64,000 nucleotides of DNA from Planctomycetes bacterium syqfu (GCA_020974905.1 CP087563.1:2294001-2358000), one strand, 5' to 3'; positions 19,833 to 29,393 are shown, counted from the first letter of the stretch. Numbers and translations are program-made. The notes: a model not told the origin generated them from the letters alone.

Positions 19833-21218
19833 TTAGTCTGCGTTCGATGCAGAGTTGGTGGCCGCCTGCCATGGGGTTTGGGCGATGTTAATATTGTCCT
19901 GGATGACGAATGCTTCCTTGACAGGTGCTTTGAGTACGACACGCGCTTCATTGCCACCCATCCATGTATTGCTTTTGAGGATCAGGTCGGACGTGGGCTG
20001 CCAGACGGTGACGATCGCATCGCTTTGGCTGAGCTTGCCGTGGGCCGTGTTATTTTGCACGATCACATGATTGGCATTGTGTGCGATGCTGATCATGTTT
20101 CCCTTGTCGGGACCGTGCGTGCCGTCGATTTTGAATTGATTGCCCATGATGGTGACATGGCTGATGGGGTCCGGTGAAGCTGACCAGGGGCGCCCGACGC
20201 AGATTTCCCCATTCATGGGTGTGTCGACACTTCGACAGTTGTTCACAAACAGATTGCCTTCAACAAGGACGCGGTCACAACCATTTTTCTGTTGAGCACT
20301 AAAACCAATGAGCAGACCCCATGCAGCTGAATCTTCAATGATGTTGCCCCGGACAACGACATTGCTGCAGCCGACGACATCAATGCCTGATCCGTTGGTT
20401 GTGCCACGGGAGATGTTGTTGGCAATGAGAATGTTGTTGCAGCGCCCGTTGGCAAGGTACGGCGCGTCATGGCTTCGGATGGAGGTGTTATTGACGATCT
20501 GACAATCTTCGCTACGCGAAAAACCGATCCCCGATGAGTCCTGTACATGGTTGTGAGCGATGATAGCCTGCTTCTGGTATTGCATGCCGATGGCCTGCCC
20601 GCCGCCACTGATGACGGTGCAGTTGATCACACGATTACCCACGTAAAGATTGGTATCACCGGGCGCCCCCAACGCCGAAACGCCTTGCCATCGGAGATTG
20701 GGCTGCTTGGCGATCCACCCTGTGTAGGTCCCGGTACCGTTGCCATCGAAATTCAATCCATCGACGGTGCAGTAATTGGCACGATTGATCAGCACGCCCG
20801 ACCAATACCATTCATGACCGTTCTTCATCCCCTTGGTGTAGTCCAGCCCCTTGATCACTTTGATCACGCCATCACAGGTAACTTTGCTGTAATCGTTAGC
20901 AAGATGGATCAACGCCTTGGTGCGCAGGATACCCGGGGAGAGTTCAATCTTGGGCATCTTCAACGGGTTAACCATGTACACACCTGAAGGGATATGCACA
21001 TGGATCGGGCCGGTGGTTTGAGCCATGACCTTGTGCATGCGATTAAACGCCTCGGAGTCATCGGTTTTCCCGTCGCCGGTGGCACCAAAGTCCATCGGGT
21101 TGAGTTTCAATGTCGCTTGCGACGGCTTGTTGTTCGATGGGTCTGCAAGGAGTTGATTTGTTTGCATGCCCAGCAGACAAGTGACCATCAAACAGCCGAG
21201 AATTGATCGGTTAAACAT
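19833..21218 (-). CDS. Secreted pectate-lyase-superfamily beta-helix protein
   Basis: A 461-residue protein with a signal peptide (MFNRSILGCLMVTCLLGM). The motif LNPMDFGATGDGKTDDSEAF near residue 42 is the classic opening of the pectate_lyase_3/GH28-like beta-helix. Many coils with stacked Asn follow (IIAHNHVQDSSGIGFSRSE, NNILIANNISRGT). No GH28 catalytic Asp pair was recognised, so the activity is uncertain; lyase, epimerase or hydrolase on an acidic glycan are options. ATG 21218 is preferred to an upstream TTG because it begins the signal peptide. It follows the pseudopilin by 26 bases. Confidence 0.84.
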   Translation of the reverse strand: MFNRSILGCLMVTCLLGMQTNQLLADPSNNKPSQATLKLNPMDFGATGDGKTDDSEAFNRMHKVMAQTTGPIHVHIPSGVYMVNPLKMPKIELSPGILRTKALIHLANDYSKVTCDGVIKVIKGLDYTKGMKNGHEWYWSGVLINRANYCTVDGLNFDGNGTGTYTGWIAKQPNLRWQGVSALGAPGDTNLYVGNRVINCTVISGGGQAIGMQYQKQAIIAHNHVQDSSGIGFSRSEDCQIVNNTSIRSHDAPYLANGRCNNILIANNISRGTTNGSGIDVVGCSNVVVRGNIIEDSAAWGLLIGFSAQQKNGCDRVLVEGNLFVNNCRSVDTPMNGEICVGRPWSASPDPISHVTIMGNQFKIDGTHGPDKGNMISIAHNANHVIVQNNTAHGKLSQSDAIVTVWQPTSDLILKSNTWMGGNEARVVLKAPVKEAFVIQDNINIAQTPWQAATNSASNAD

Positions 21219-21244
21219 GAGTAAAATCCATGATATGCTTGAAA

Positions 21245-21901
21245 TCAATTTTCCGAAACCGTGAAGTAACGCAGTTGGCCATCGGTTCGCGAGTGCATCG
21301 CCAAAGGTAGTGAATTCAACTCGTCCTTGGTCCCGGTTCGTACGCGTCCATCCCCCATCAACAAGTTGGCACTCTTGGCGTGATGTGCGTAGATGGCATA
21401 GATGCTGTCGGTTGGCGAATTGACGCCGTAGATCAGATACGTCTGAATCACACGACCGGCATTGGGGTCCTGTACCGAGTCTGCAAGAAGAATCTTGTCG
21501 GTTGGTTCAGCATCAAAACTCCCGAAGATAAAGTCCAGGTGATCGCCGCCGTTGCGTGACAGTGTGCCATACGTGGTGTACTTGGAGTAGACCGGCGCCG
21601 GGTGCATGGACGGGCACTGAAACGCCTTGTCAGTGTCGATATACTGACCGCCTAGCAGATACTCCGACCAAGTCTTGGTGAGATTGTTGGGCGGCAGCAG
21701 CATCTCGTTGTCATTGAAGTACGAGTAATGTGCCACACCGTTTTGTCTGAGATTGCTCTGACATCGCGTGGCCATGGCACGGTCTCGTGCTGCTCCCAAT
21801 GCCGGCAAGAGAATCGAAATCAGTAACGCGATAATCGAAATCACCACCAGCAATTCAATGAGTGTGAATCCCCCTGGCCGTCTGGAGCTTATCTGTTTCA
21901 T
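21245..21901 (-). CDS. H-X9-DG type pseudopilin-like protein
   Basis: A 218-residue protein. The leader MKQISSRRPGG precedes the prepilin motif [18 protein letters not shown], and the C-terminal signature is HAKSANLLMGDG. ATG 21901 has AAAGGA six bases upstream; an upstream in-frame start would lengthen the leader by 13 residues without a better site. It is first in a leftward operon with beta-helix, CBM9, DUF1080 and DUF4038 genes, so its expression is tied to glycan use. Confidence 0.88.
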   Translation of the reverse strand: MKQISSRRPGGFTLIELLVVISIIALLISILLPALGAARDRAMATRCQSNLRQNGVAHYSYFNDNEMLLPPNNLTKTWSEYLLGGQYIDTDKAFQCPSMHPAPVYSKYTTYGTLSRNGGDHLDFIFGSFDAEPTDKILLADSVQDPNAGRVIQTYLIYGVNSPTDSIYAIYAHHAKSANLLMGDGRVRTGTKDELNSLPLAMHSRTDGQLRYFTVSEN

Positions 21902-22170
21902 ATCGTTTCCTTTGACTATCTGAACGCGATCATCATTCATTCTGAGTTCAAGTGTGTCTTACCGCGACAGCGTTGTGGCTTCATTCAATCACAGTCACAT
22001 CCATCATTGCGGGACATTCAGTTTAAACCTTGCCACCCCATCTTCTGAGCACAATCAACGCCGATTTACAATTTGCCAATCTCAAGCGTCATGCAAACCG
22101 ACCAGCAGGGGCGGACAAAGGCCCATGCCGCGATGTATCGCCACGACAAACTTCATGGCGGCACAAACAA

Positions 22171-22196
22171 CATACAACTTGACAATAGACATACAA
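22171..22196 (-). promoter_or_regulatory. Pair of TTGTATG half-sites at the pseudopilin promoter
   Basis: On the minus strand TTGTATG occurs at 22190-22196 and at 22171-22177, 19 bases apart as direct repeats, with shared flanking bases. One copy lies between the candidate -35 and -10 boxes and the other near the expected transcription start. This is a candidate operator for the adjacent GntR/LacI regulator. Confidence 0.5.
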
Positions 22197-22210
22197 GCTT
22201 GAGTTGTCAA
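22182..22210 (-). promoter_or_regulatory. Putative promoter of the leftward glycan operon
   Basis: On the minus strand TTGACA (22205-22210) and TATTGT (22182-22187) are separated by 17 bases. The first gene starts 280 bases downstream, which implies a long untranslated leader. TTGACAA (22179-22185) and TTGTCAA (22204-22210) also form an inverted repeat here. Confidence 0.4.
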
Positions 22211-22424
22211 CGATAATTAATTGGCAAAAATGGATTTTTTTTCACCCCAGCAAAGTAGACTCCTTGCACCAAACAAATCTCAACATGCATTAATAATTAA
22301 TTTTAAAACCTTTAAACGAAATTTCTCATGCCAAAAACATAAACCACCACCATCAGACGCTCCCAGTCCTATTGGCCTAAAAGCGATAAAACAGATGGGA
22401 CACACCAAAAACGAACACCAACCA

Positions 22425-22454
22425 TTGACACGGACCCAAATCACTTGTATGATC
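22425..22454 (+). promoter_or_regulatory. Strong sigma-70-like promoter of the GntR/LacI operon
   Basis: TTGACA at 22425-22430 and TATGAT at 22449-22454 are 18 bases apart and close to consensus. Transcription would start near 22461, about 44 bases before the regulator start. Confidence 0.65.
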
Positions 22455-22474
22455 TTTTTGACTAGATTGTATGT
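22446..22474 (+). promoter_or_regulatory. Pair of TTGTATG half-sites over the GntR/LacI promoter
   Basis: TTGTATG occurs at 22446-22452, overlapping the -10 box, and at 22468-22474, just past the expected start. A repressor bound here would block transcription, consistent with autoregulation. The half-site resembles those bound by GntR-type winged helices. Confidence 0.5.
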
Positions 22475-22504
22475 TCACCCACCCACTCGCCCCGGAGGTG
22501 TCAC

Positions 22505-23686
22505 TTGGCTTCACGCACCATGCTTGATTCAGAAAATGAAAAAGCGGCCACACAAGGCAAGCTTAAACACGACATCCTTGTGGATACGCTTAAGACCCAG
22601 ATTCGTTCCGGCCGTTACAAAGTCGGCGACAAGCTGCCCAGCGAACATGAACTGGCACGGGATCTGGATGTGAGTCGTCATACCATTTTGCGTGGGCTTT
22701 CAACACTTGCAGCAGAAGGCTGGATTGACCGTCAACAAGGTCGCGGCACATTCGTTGCCAAACGATCCAATCCCACGCACATCGGCAACCAGGTCATCGC
22801 ATTCATCTGTAGCGACAAGGGGGACTCGGTCATCAGTCGTGTCATCCGTGGCATCAGTCAGGCCCTGCGATCCCGCCGACAGGAAATGCTGCTGCTGGAT
22901 TCAGATCACAGCGTTGAACGCGAACGTGAACTGCTTGAGAGTCTTGTTGATCGTGGCGTTGGGGGTGCGATTCTCTGGCCGGTGACGTCCGGCGAAAATC
23001 GTCAGGCCATCGAACAACTTCAAAGCCAGGACTTCCCGCTGGTGATGATCGACCATGGCATGGACAACTCAACTGTCCCACTTGTTTGTGTGGATCATGA
23101 ATTGGGTGCGTATGAAGTAACGCGGCATCTGGTGCGTTGTGGCTACAAACGCATCGCGCACATCACCTTTGCAGGCTTGCCCGGTGAACTCAGCGAAGCT
23201 GTACTCGAACGTGAAGCAGGTTATCGCCGTGCACTCGATGAAGCAGGCCTGTCCTTTGATGACGAATTGATTCAGCGCGTGGACCGCAACCTAATGCGTT
23301 TATCACATGAGCCGATGGTGCGCGAAATGCTGGCATACGAACAGGCACACCGCCTGATGGCCTCGGACAATCGGCCTGATGCGATTTTTCTGCTCAATGA
23401 TATTTTTGCGCCAAGTGTGTATCGCGCAGCGCTCAACCAAGGTATGCAAATTCGCAAGGATGTTGCGATCGCTGGATTCAACAATGACCCTGAAGCGTGC
23501 ATGTTGCCAGTGCCGATGACGACGTATGACTTACCTTCCGAACAGGTAGGATTCCAGTCCATTGAGCTACTCAACAAATTGGTTGCCAACCAACCCATCA
23601 CCGATCAAACCACGCGCATTGCAGGCCAGTTGATGGTTCGCAATTCGACCGTGGAAAATATTGCAGCTTATTGCCAGGGCATTTAA
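22505..23686 (+). CDS. GntR/LacI-hybrid transcriptional regulator
   Basis: A 393-residue regulator joining a GntR winged helix (about residues 22-90; VGDKLPSEHELARDLDVSRH, EGWIDRQQGRGTFVAK) to a LacI-type sugar sensor (about 97-390; VIAFICSDKGDSVISRVIRG, GGAILWP, DAIFLLNDIFAPS). This is the AraR architecture. The likely start is TTG 22505, because GGAGG lies six bases upstream; ATG 22520 would be 21 bases from it. It is first in an operon with oxidoreductases and a GH92 enzyme, and likely senses a sugar from that pathway. TTGTATG repeats in both flanking promoters are candidate binding sites. Confidence 0.9.
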   Translation: MASRTMLDSENEKAATQGKLKHDILVDTLKTQIRSGRYKVGDKLPSEHELARDLDVSRHTILRGLSTLAAEGWIDRQQGRGTFVAKRSNPTHIGNQVIAFICSDKGDSVISRVIRGISQALRSRRQEMLLLDSDHSVERERELLESLVDRGVGGAILWPVTSGENRQAIEQLQSQDFPLVMIDHGMDNSTVPLVCVDHELGAYEVTRHLVRCGYKRIAHITFAGLPGELSEAVLEREAGYRRALDEAGLSFDDELIQRVDRNLMRLSHEPMVREMLAYEQAHRLMASDNRPDAIFLLNDIFAPSVYRAALNQGMQIRKDVAIAGFNNDPEACMLPVPMTTYDLPSEQVGFQSIELLNKLVANQPITDQTTRIAGQLMVRNSTVENIAAYCQGI

Positions 23687-23740
23687 ATCGATGCGTTTCC
23701 CCTGATTTCAAGGCATTTTCACCCGTTAGCATGAGACTTG

Positions 23741-24945
23741 ATGATGTGTGATGATTTACAAATCGCAGTGATAGGTGTTGGCGGACGTGGCGGTGTTGCA
23801 GACTACGCCCATCGCCCAGGCAAAGGCAGTCGTTTGGTTGCCGGCGCCGACATCAATTCCGATGCGCTTCGTGCCTTTGCCAAACGAATCGATTCCGACG
23901 TCTCGTTGTATGACGACTATCGGCAGATGCTTGATCGACGCGACATAGATGCGGTGTTCATCACATCGCCGGACTTCTGTCATGAGGAACATGCGGTAGC
24001 AGCATTGGAAGCAGGCAAGGCAGTCTATCTGGAGAAACCCATCGCCATCGACATTGCCGGTTGCGACCGCATTCTGGAAGCTGCGTATCGTAGTCGTTCA
24101 AAGCTTTACGTGGGTCACAACATGCGTCACATGCCGTTTGTCTTGAAAATGAAACAGCTCATCGATGATGGGCGTATCGGTCAGGTCAAAGCCATCTGGG
24201 TCCGTCACTTCATCTCCTACGGCGGTGAAGCCTACTTCAAAGACTGGCATGCGGAGCGTCGTTTTTCCAACAGTCTGCTTTTGCAAAAAGGCGCTCACGA
24301 TATCGACATCATTCACATGCTCGGTGGCGGGTACACGCAGCGTGTCCATGCCATGGGCGCACTGACGGTGTATGGCGATGTCACGGATCGACGCAAGCCC
24401 GAGGAAAAACCGCAGATTCGCAGCATCCCTGACCTCTGGCCCCCAGCGCACAAACAGGACTCAATCCAACCATTGATGTCGAAGACCTGAGCATGATGCA
24501 GATGCAACTGGATAACGGCGTCTTTGCCAGCTATCAGCAATGCCACTACACCCCCGATGCCTGGCGGAACTACACCGTCATCGGCACGGAAGGTCGCATT
24601 GAGAACTACGGGGACTATGCAGGTGATGTTGAAATTCGCATCTGGAATAAACCACCGGACTACAAGGAACGTGGTGATGAACAATATGCCTTAACGGGTA
24701 ACATCAAATCACATGGTGGTGCGGACCCCAAAATCGTTGCTGAGTTTTTGCAGTTTGTGCGTGGCGAGATCCAGCCATCCGTCAGTCCGATTGATGCACG
24801 TTACAGCGTGGCTGCAGGTTGTCTGGCAACGCAGTCACTACGTCTCGATGGACGCGTAATGCAAATGCCAAACGTGCCAGAGTCTTGGAAGAACGCATTG
24901 CGATATTCTCTTGATCAACCATCCAACACGTTGGAGGTGCAGTAA
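23741..24945 (+). pseudogene. Gfo/Idh/MocA oxidoreductase interrupted by a frameshift
   Basis: The first frame (to a stop at 24488-24490) gives a Rossmann N terminus (IAVIGVGGRGGVADYA), the catalytic-site motif EKPIAID near residue 109 and the start of the alpha/beta domain. It ends abnormally after DLWPP. The rest of the family's C-terminal domain continues in another frame to 24945 (PTIDVEDLSMMQMQLDNGV, YTVIGTEGRIENYGDY). The frames meet at a run of five C at 24440-24444; a sixth C would restore one continuous protein of about 400 residues. Everything else is well preserved, so this is a very recent mutation, a sequencing error, or less likely programmed slippage. Family members use NAD(P) to oxidise sugars or sugar derivatives. 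The start is ATG 23741, with a weak ribosome-binding site. Confidence 0.85.
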
Positions 24946-24946
24946 C

Positions 24947-27130
24947 ATGCTTCAACGTCAAACCGCGCATCCAACCAGCACGCTTCAACTAGCCAACATT
25001 TTTCAAGGCAGTGATTCCACGTTCGACCTGTCCACGGGCAATACCTATCCAGCAATGACGATGCCCTGGGGCATGACCTGCTGGTCGGCTCAAACCCGCG
25101 AAGGCAAATGGTTTTATCACCACCATGATCCCAAATTTCAGGGCCTACGTGCGACACATCAACCCTCACCCTGGATCGGCGATTACGGTCAGATGGTGCT
25201 GATGCCCATCACGGGTAAACCCTGCATCTCAGCCGAAAAACGCAGCAGCACTTATCAATGGGACATGCATCAAACCGGTCCCGGCGGTGGTGCAGTACGC
25301 TTGCAACGATACGGCATTGACATGCGATGGGCGGTGACGCAACGCGGCTGCGTGACTGCCATGCACTATCGCCACGATAAGCAGCCGGGCATGATACTCG
25401 AACTACCCGAAGGTGTTGGCCAGATCAGCATTGAACCGCAGCACCGCCGTGTCCATTGCACCACCCATGCCAATCACGGCGGTGTCCTGCCGAACTTTGC
25501 CTGTCACTATGTGATCCAATTCGATTGCCCCATCAAGTCATTTGGCAGTGGTTCAACCGAGCATTGCGTGATGACGCAGCGATCCCATGGCGGTGACAAC
25601 ATCGCTGCCTACGTGCAATTCGAGCCCAACGCGGCATCCACTGTCACGGCACGCATCGCAAGCTCGTTTATCAGTTCACAACAGGCAATGCTCAATCTGA
25701 ATCGTGAACTTGCTGGCCAAACACTTGAGCAAATCCGCACACAAGCCGATGCATGTTGGCAGAAGCTTTTTGACCACATCGACATTCAAACACAAGACGC
25801 GACCATTCGTCGGACGTTTTACACTGCGCTTTACCGCAGTCTGCTTTTCCCACGCGGCCTGCATGAAGTTGATGAACACGGCAAGCTTCATCACTACAGC
25901 CCCTACGACGACAAAGTCCACCCCGGCCTGCTGTACACCGATCAAGGCTTTTGGGATGTGCATCGTACGCTTTACCCTCTGTTATCAGTGGTGTATCCGC
26001 AAGAATACAGCCAGCTACTTCAGGGATGGCTTAACGCCTATCGCGAAGGAGGGTGGTTACCCAAGTGGGCCAGTCCCGGGTATCGCAACGCCATGTGTGG
26101 CTCGCATGCCGAAGCCGTTTTTGCCGACGCCATTGTCAAAGGTACAGCAGATATCGATCATGAACTTGCCTACCAGGCCATCGTCCAAAGCGCGACGCAG
26201 TTTGGTGATGCTGCAGGCACCTACGGTCGCAACGGCATCAATGATTATCTGAAGCTTGGCTATGTCCCCGAAGACCGCGTGCATCACGGCGTCTCCGAGA
26301 CGTTGGACTTTGCTTACTGTGATTACACCATCAGTCAGGCGGCGCGGGCACTTGGCAAGCTCGATGACGCAAAACATTTTGCTCAACGCGCCCTAAACTA
26401 CCGCAACTTGTTTGATCACCAAACCGGCTATTTTCGTGGGAAAAATGCCGATGGCAGTTGGGTTGAGCCGTTTGATCCCTATGACTGGGGCGGACCCTAT
26501 TGCGAAGGTTGTGCCAATCATTATCTCTGGGCAGTTCCACACGACCCGCAGGGATTGGCGGAACTGCTCGGCAGCAATGACATGTTGGTTGAGCGCATGC
26601 AAGCCATGCTCATGGACGACCCGCGATTTAACATTGGTGGCTATGACTACGAGATTCACGAGATGACTGAAATGGCGCGCGTGCCGTTTGGCCAGTATGC
26701 ACACTGCAACCAACCCGTGCATCACATGCTGTATCTGTTGGCACATGCTGGTGCGCCTGAGAAAACCAATGCCTGGGTGCGGCGTGTCCTCACTGAGTTG
26801 TACACCCCTGCCTCACTGCCTGGCGATGAAGACAATGGTGAGATGTCGGCATGGTACGTCCTTAGCGCTTTGGGGTTCTACCCGACCTGTCTTGCCAGTG
26901 GGCAGTACACGCTTGGTATGCCGTTGATTGAAAAAGCAACGTTGCTCACCGGCCCGTCATGCACCGTCCATCTTCACAATCAATTGTCATATACCCATAA
27001 ATTACCTGGGCAGTTTCAAGTCAATGGTCTGCCGCACTCCTCAATCACGATCGATCATGCTCAGCTTGTTCAAGGCTGTGATCTGACTTATAGCCTCAAC
27101 GAACCGGCCATGAAAACCATACCGCAATAA
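24947..27130 (+). CDS. GH92 family alpha-mannosidase, no signal peptide
   Basis: A 727-residue protein. N-terminal GH92 hallmarks are FDLSTGNTYPAMTMPWGM and the WFYHHHDPKFQGLRATH region. The catalytic (alpha/alpha)6 domain shows GFWDVHRTLYPLLS, MCGSHAEAVFADA, NQPVHHMLYLLAHAG and GDEDNGEMSAWYVLSALGFY; the last holds the family's conserved acidic residues. GH92 enzymes are calcium-dependent exo-alpha-mannosidases. Known members are mostly secreted, but no signal peptide is visible here, so this one may act in the cytoplasm on imported oligosaccharide. ATG 24947 follows the upstream stop by one base and has GGAGG nine bases before it. Confidence 0.9.
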   Translation: MLQRQTAHPTSTLQLANIFQGSDSTFDLSTGNTYPAMTMPWGMTCWSAQTREGKWFYHHHDPKFQGLRATHQPSPWIGDYGQMVLMPITGKPCISAEKRSSTYQWDMHQTGPGGGAVRLQRYGIDMRWAVTQRGCVTAMHYRHDKQPGMILELPEGVGQISIEPQHRRVHCTTHANHGGVLPNFACHYVIQFDCPIKSFGSGSTEHCVMTQRSHGGDNIAAYVQFEPNAASTVTARIASSFISSQQAMLNLNRELAGQTLEQIRTQADACWQKLFDHIDIQTQDATIRRTFYTALYRSLLFPRGLHEVDEHGKLHHYSPYDDKVHPGLLYTDQGFWDVHRTLYPLLSVVYPQEYSQLLQGWLNAYREGGWLPKWASPGYRNAMCGSHAEAVFADAIVKGTADIDHELAYQAIVQSATQFGDAAGTYGRNGINDYLKLGYVPEDRVHHGVSETLDFAYCDYTISQAARALGKLDDAKHFAQRALNYRNLFDHQTGYFRGKNADGSWVEPFDPYDWGGPYCEGCANHYLWAVPHDPQGLAELLGSNDMLVERMQAMLMDDPRFNIGGYDYEIHEMTEMARVPFGQYAHCNQPVHHMLYLLAHAGAPEKTNAWVRRVLTELYTPASLPGDEDNGEMSAWYVLSALGFYPTCLASGQYTLGMPLIEKATLLTGPSCTVHLHNQLSYTHKLPGQFQVNGLPHSSITIDHAQLVQGCDLTYSLNEPAMKTIPQ

Positions 27131-27196
27131 CCATTATTGATTGCGGGATAAAACGTATTGATGTTTGAAACCAAGACGATTATTAGGAATATGAAC

Positions 27197-28234
27197 ATGT
27201 CTACTACGGAACCCGGGATACTTCGGGTCGGCCAAATCGGCTGTCATGGCGTGGCAAACAACCATGCCAAAGCGCATCGCTGGACCGGTAACACACAGTT
27301 GCATTCCGTCTGTGACATCAACGAATCATTGGCACAGTCCTTTGCTGAGCAATATGACGTCAAACACTATTTCACATCGGCTCAGCAAATGTTTGAATGC
27401 CCGAACATTGACCTGATTGACCTGGTCACACCGGATCATACCCATGCGTCACTGGCAATTGCAGCCATGGAACATGGCAAACATGTCCTGGTCGAAAAAC
27501 CCATGGCCACCAATACTGATGACGCAAAGCTGATGATTGAAGTTGCCCAACATAACAAAGTGCAACTCATGTGCGTCCAATCAACGCGCTGGGTTCCCAA
27601 GTGCCGGGACATCGTCAAACGTGTACACAGTGGTGATATTGGTGAGCCGGTCTTTGCGCGTATGCATGGTGGCTGCCCTTCATTCTGGCGTCCAGACCAT
27701 TGGCCTAAAGCAGCCTCGGAAGGTGAGGTCGATCACCTGCTGGTCCACAATGCCATGCACTCGTTGGACCTCCTGAGTTGGCTGCTGGATGACCAACCTC
27801 AAAACGTCTACACCATGGGACATCCGGGCCAGGAAGGTGTTCCTCTGTGGGAGTACTTTTCAATTAATGTCCGCTTTGCCAAGGGCGCGATAGGACTGTT
27901 TGAAGAGAACCGGATGATGCAGCCCAAAGCATATTCCATGCCAGGGACGGGACTGCATATCATCGGCACCGAAGGCACCATTGTGATGTCGCCCTCCAAA
28001 GATTTGAGTGTGAGTCTGTTCAACAAGGATGGTATGCATTTCCCTGGGTCACATATGTACCTCACCCCCGAGGAAGACAATTTTGCTGCGATGATCCGTG
28101 AGTTGGCTGATGCGATCATGCAAGAGGAATCCGTTCCCATTTCCCCCCAATTTTCACGACATGTTCTTGCAGGTGTCCTTGCTGCTGTTGAGTCATTCCG
28201 TTCCGGTCAGCCTGTGGAGGTGAACCATGACTAA
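27197..28234 (+). CDS. Gfo/Idh/MocA family oxidoreductase
   Basis: A 345-residue NAD(P)-dependent enzyme. The nucleotide-binding start is LRVGQIGCHGVANNHAKAH, followed by DLVTPDHTHASLAIAAMEHG and the catalytic-site motif VEKPMATN. The C-terminal domain has HNAMHSLDLLSWLLDD and IIGTEGTIVMSP. It probably oxidises or reduces a sugar at C1 or C3. ATG 27197 is chosen because AGGA lies eight bases upstream; in-frame ATGs at 27161 and 27191 are less well placed. Its end overlaps the next gene by eight bases. Confidence 0.88.
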   Translation: MSTTEPGILRVGQIGCHGVANNHAKAHRWTGNTQLHSVCDINESLAQSFAEQYDVKHYFTSAQQMFECPNIDLIDLVTPDHTHASLAIAAMEHGKHVLVEKPMATNTDDAKLMIEVAQHNKVQLMCVQSTRWVPKCRDIVKRVHSGDIGEPVFARMHGGCPSFWRPDHWPKAASEGEVDHLLVHNAMHSLDLLSWLLDDQPQNVYTMGHPGQEGVPLWEYFSINVRFAKGAIGLFEENRMMQPKAYSMPGTGLHIIGTEGTIVMSPSKDLSVSLFNKDGMHFPGSHMYLTPEEDNFAAMIRELADAIMQEESVPISPQFSRHVLAGVLAAVESFRSGQPVEVNHD

Positions 28235-29258
28235 GCCGTTACAAATCGCATTGATCAGTTTCTCATATGGCCATCAAATGGACTATGGTCGCCTGCTTGC
28301 TGAGCACCCCCAAACGCAGCTTGTTGCGATTGGTGATGTGCCGGGCATAACGGAGGAAGCGCGCAAGGTTGCCAGTGATTTTGCAGCATCACGCAACGTG
28401 CCGTATTACGCGGACTATCGCCAGATGCTTGAGCAACAAACGATTGATGCGGTGAGTATCGCAGTATCACCAAGCCAGAATCCATCCGTGGTCATCGCAT
28501 GCGCCAAGCAAGGCATTGATGTTCTGTGCGAAAAACCGGTCGCCAGCAACAATGATGATTTGGATCAATTGGCAAAGGCAGTCCGCGAATCAGGTATCCG
28601 TTTCACGGCAGCCATCCCTGGCACGGTCTTTTCCAATGCGTTTCGTCCTGCGATCGAACAGGTGACACAAGGCGCTATCGGAACGCCGTATGCCGCCCAC
28701 TTCCAATTCCTTCAGCCACGTGGCCCGCAGTACATTCTCACCGAGGAACAATGTACCAGCGAAAAACGTGGCGAGTTAGCCAACTTCGGACCCTATGGCA
28801 TCCTGGCCATGCTCAAATTCTTTGGTCGAAAGATTACGCATGTCTTCGCCCGAATGGATGCCATGTTCTACGAGCGATATCGGAAGCATGGTGTTGAAGA
28901 CATGGCCTTGTTAAGTTTGACCTTTGAAGGTGGCGGTATTGGTACACTGCTTGTTGGCCGTACCACGACCCAAACGCAGCTGGCCACCGATTGTGCCATG
29001 CAGGTCATCGGCAGCGAAGGTGTACTTAACATTGAACAAGGATTGGGATACGGCTACACCTGTTACCAACAGGAACAAGCACGCTTCATTCCATATGGCA
29101 TGAGTGCAGGCCAATGCTTTGTCAACGATTTCGTCAAAGCCATTCAAACCAATTCGGAGCCAACCATCACACTTGAACATATCATCAATTGTTTTCGCGT
29201 TCTGGATGCAGCTTATCAATCATGTCGTGAAAACAAAGTCGTATCTATTTTGATGTAA
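28227..29258 (+). CDS. Gfo/Idh/MocA family oxidoreductase
   Basis: A 343-residue relative of the preceding gene but clearly divergent. It has QIALISFSYGHQMDYGRLL at the N terminus, where the usual Gly-rich loop is weak, then VSIAVSPSQNPSVVIACAKQ and the motif CEKPVASNND near residue 103. The C-terminal domain has FGPYGILAMLKFFG and QVIGSEGVLNIEQ. The atypical nucleotide loop makes cofactor binding less certain. ATG 28227 has GGAGG six bases upstream and overlaps the previous gene. It closes the operon. Confidence 0.85.
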   Translation: MTKPLQIALISFSYGHQMDYGRLLAEHPQTQLVAIGDVPGITEEARKVASDFAASRNVPYYADYRQMLEQQTIDAVSIAVSPSQNPSVVIACAKQGIDVLCEKPVASNNDDLDQLAKAVRESGIRFTAAIPGTVFSNAFRPAIEQVTQGAIGTPYAAHFQFLQPRGPQYILTEEQCTSEKRGELANFGPYGILAMLKFFGRKITHVFARMDAMFYERYRKHGVEDMALLSLTFEGGGIGTLLVGRTTTQTQLATDCAMQVIGSEGVLNIEQGLGYGYTCYQQEQARFIPYGMSAGQCFVNDFVKAIQTNSEPTITLEHIINCFRVLDAAYQSCRENKVVSILM

Positions 29259-29369
29259 ATCGCAATGCGGATATACACAACGCATTCTAATACTCCGTAT
29301 CTTCGCGATGTTCTTTCAGTTACAGTCGCTGTGAACAAGTGTTTGTTTAAGGATAATAAGCGAAATCAG

Positions 29370-29393
29370 GCGTTTCATTGATCCGGGAAACGC
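29370..29393. terminator. Hairpin between convergent operons
   Basis: GCGTTTC at 29370-29376 pairs with GAAACGC at 29387-29393 across a 10-base loop, in the gap between two gene ends facing each other. It has no T-run on either side. It could serve both strands. Confidence 0.35.

Larger units (their letters stand above)
21902..22504 (+). other. 603-base divergent regulatory gap
   Basis: No coding pattern was found between the leftward pseudopilin operon and the rightward GntR/LacI operon. The gap holds one candidate promoter for each direction and four copies of TTGTATG, described separately. The stretch at 22210-22330 is notably A+T-rich. Confidence 0.6.
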
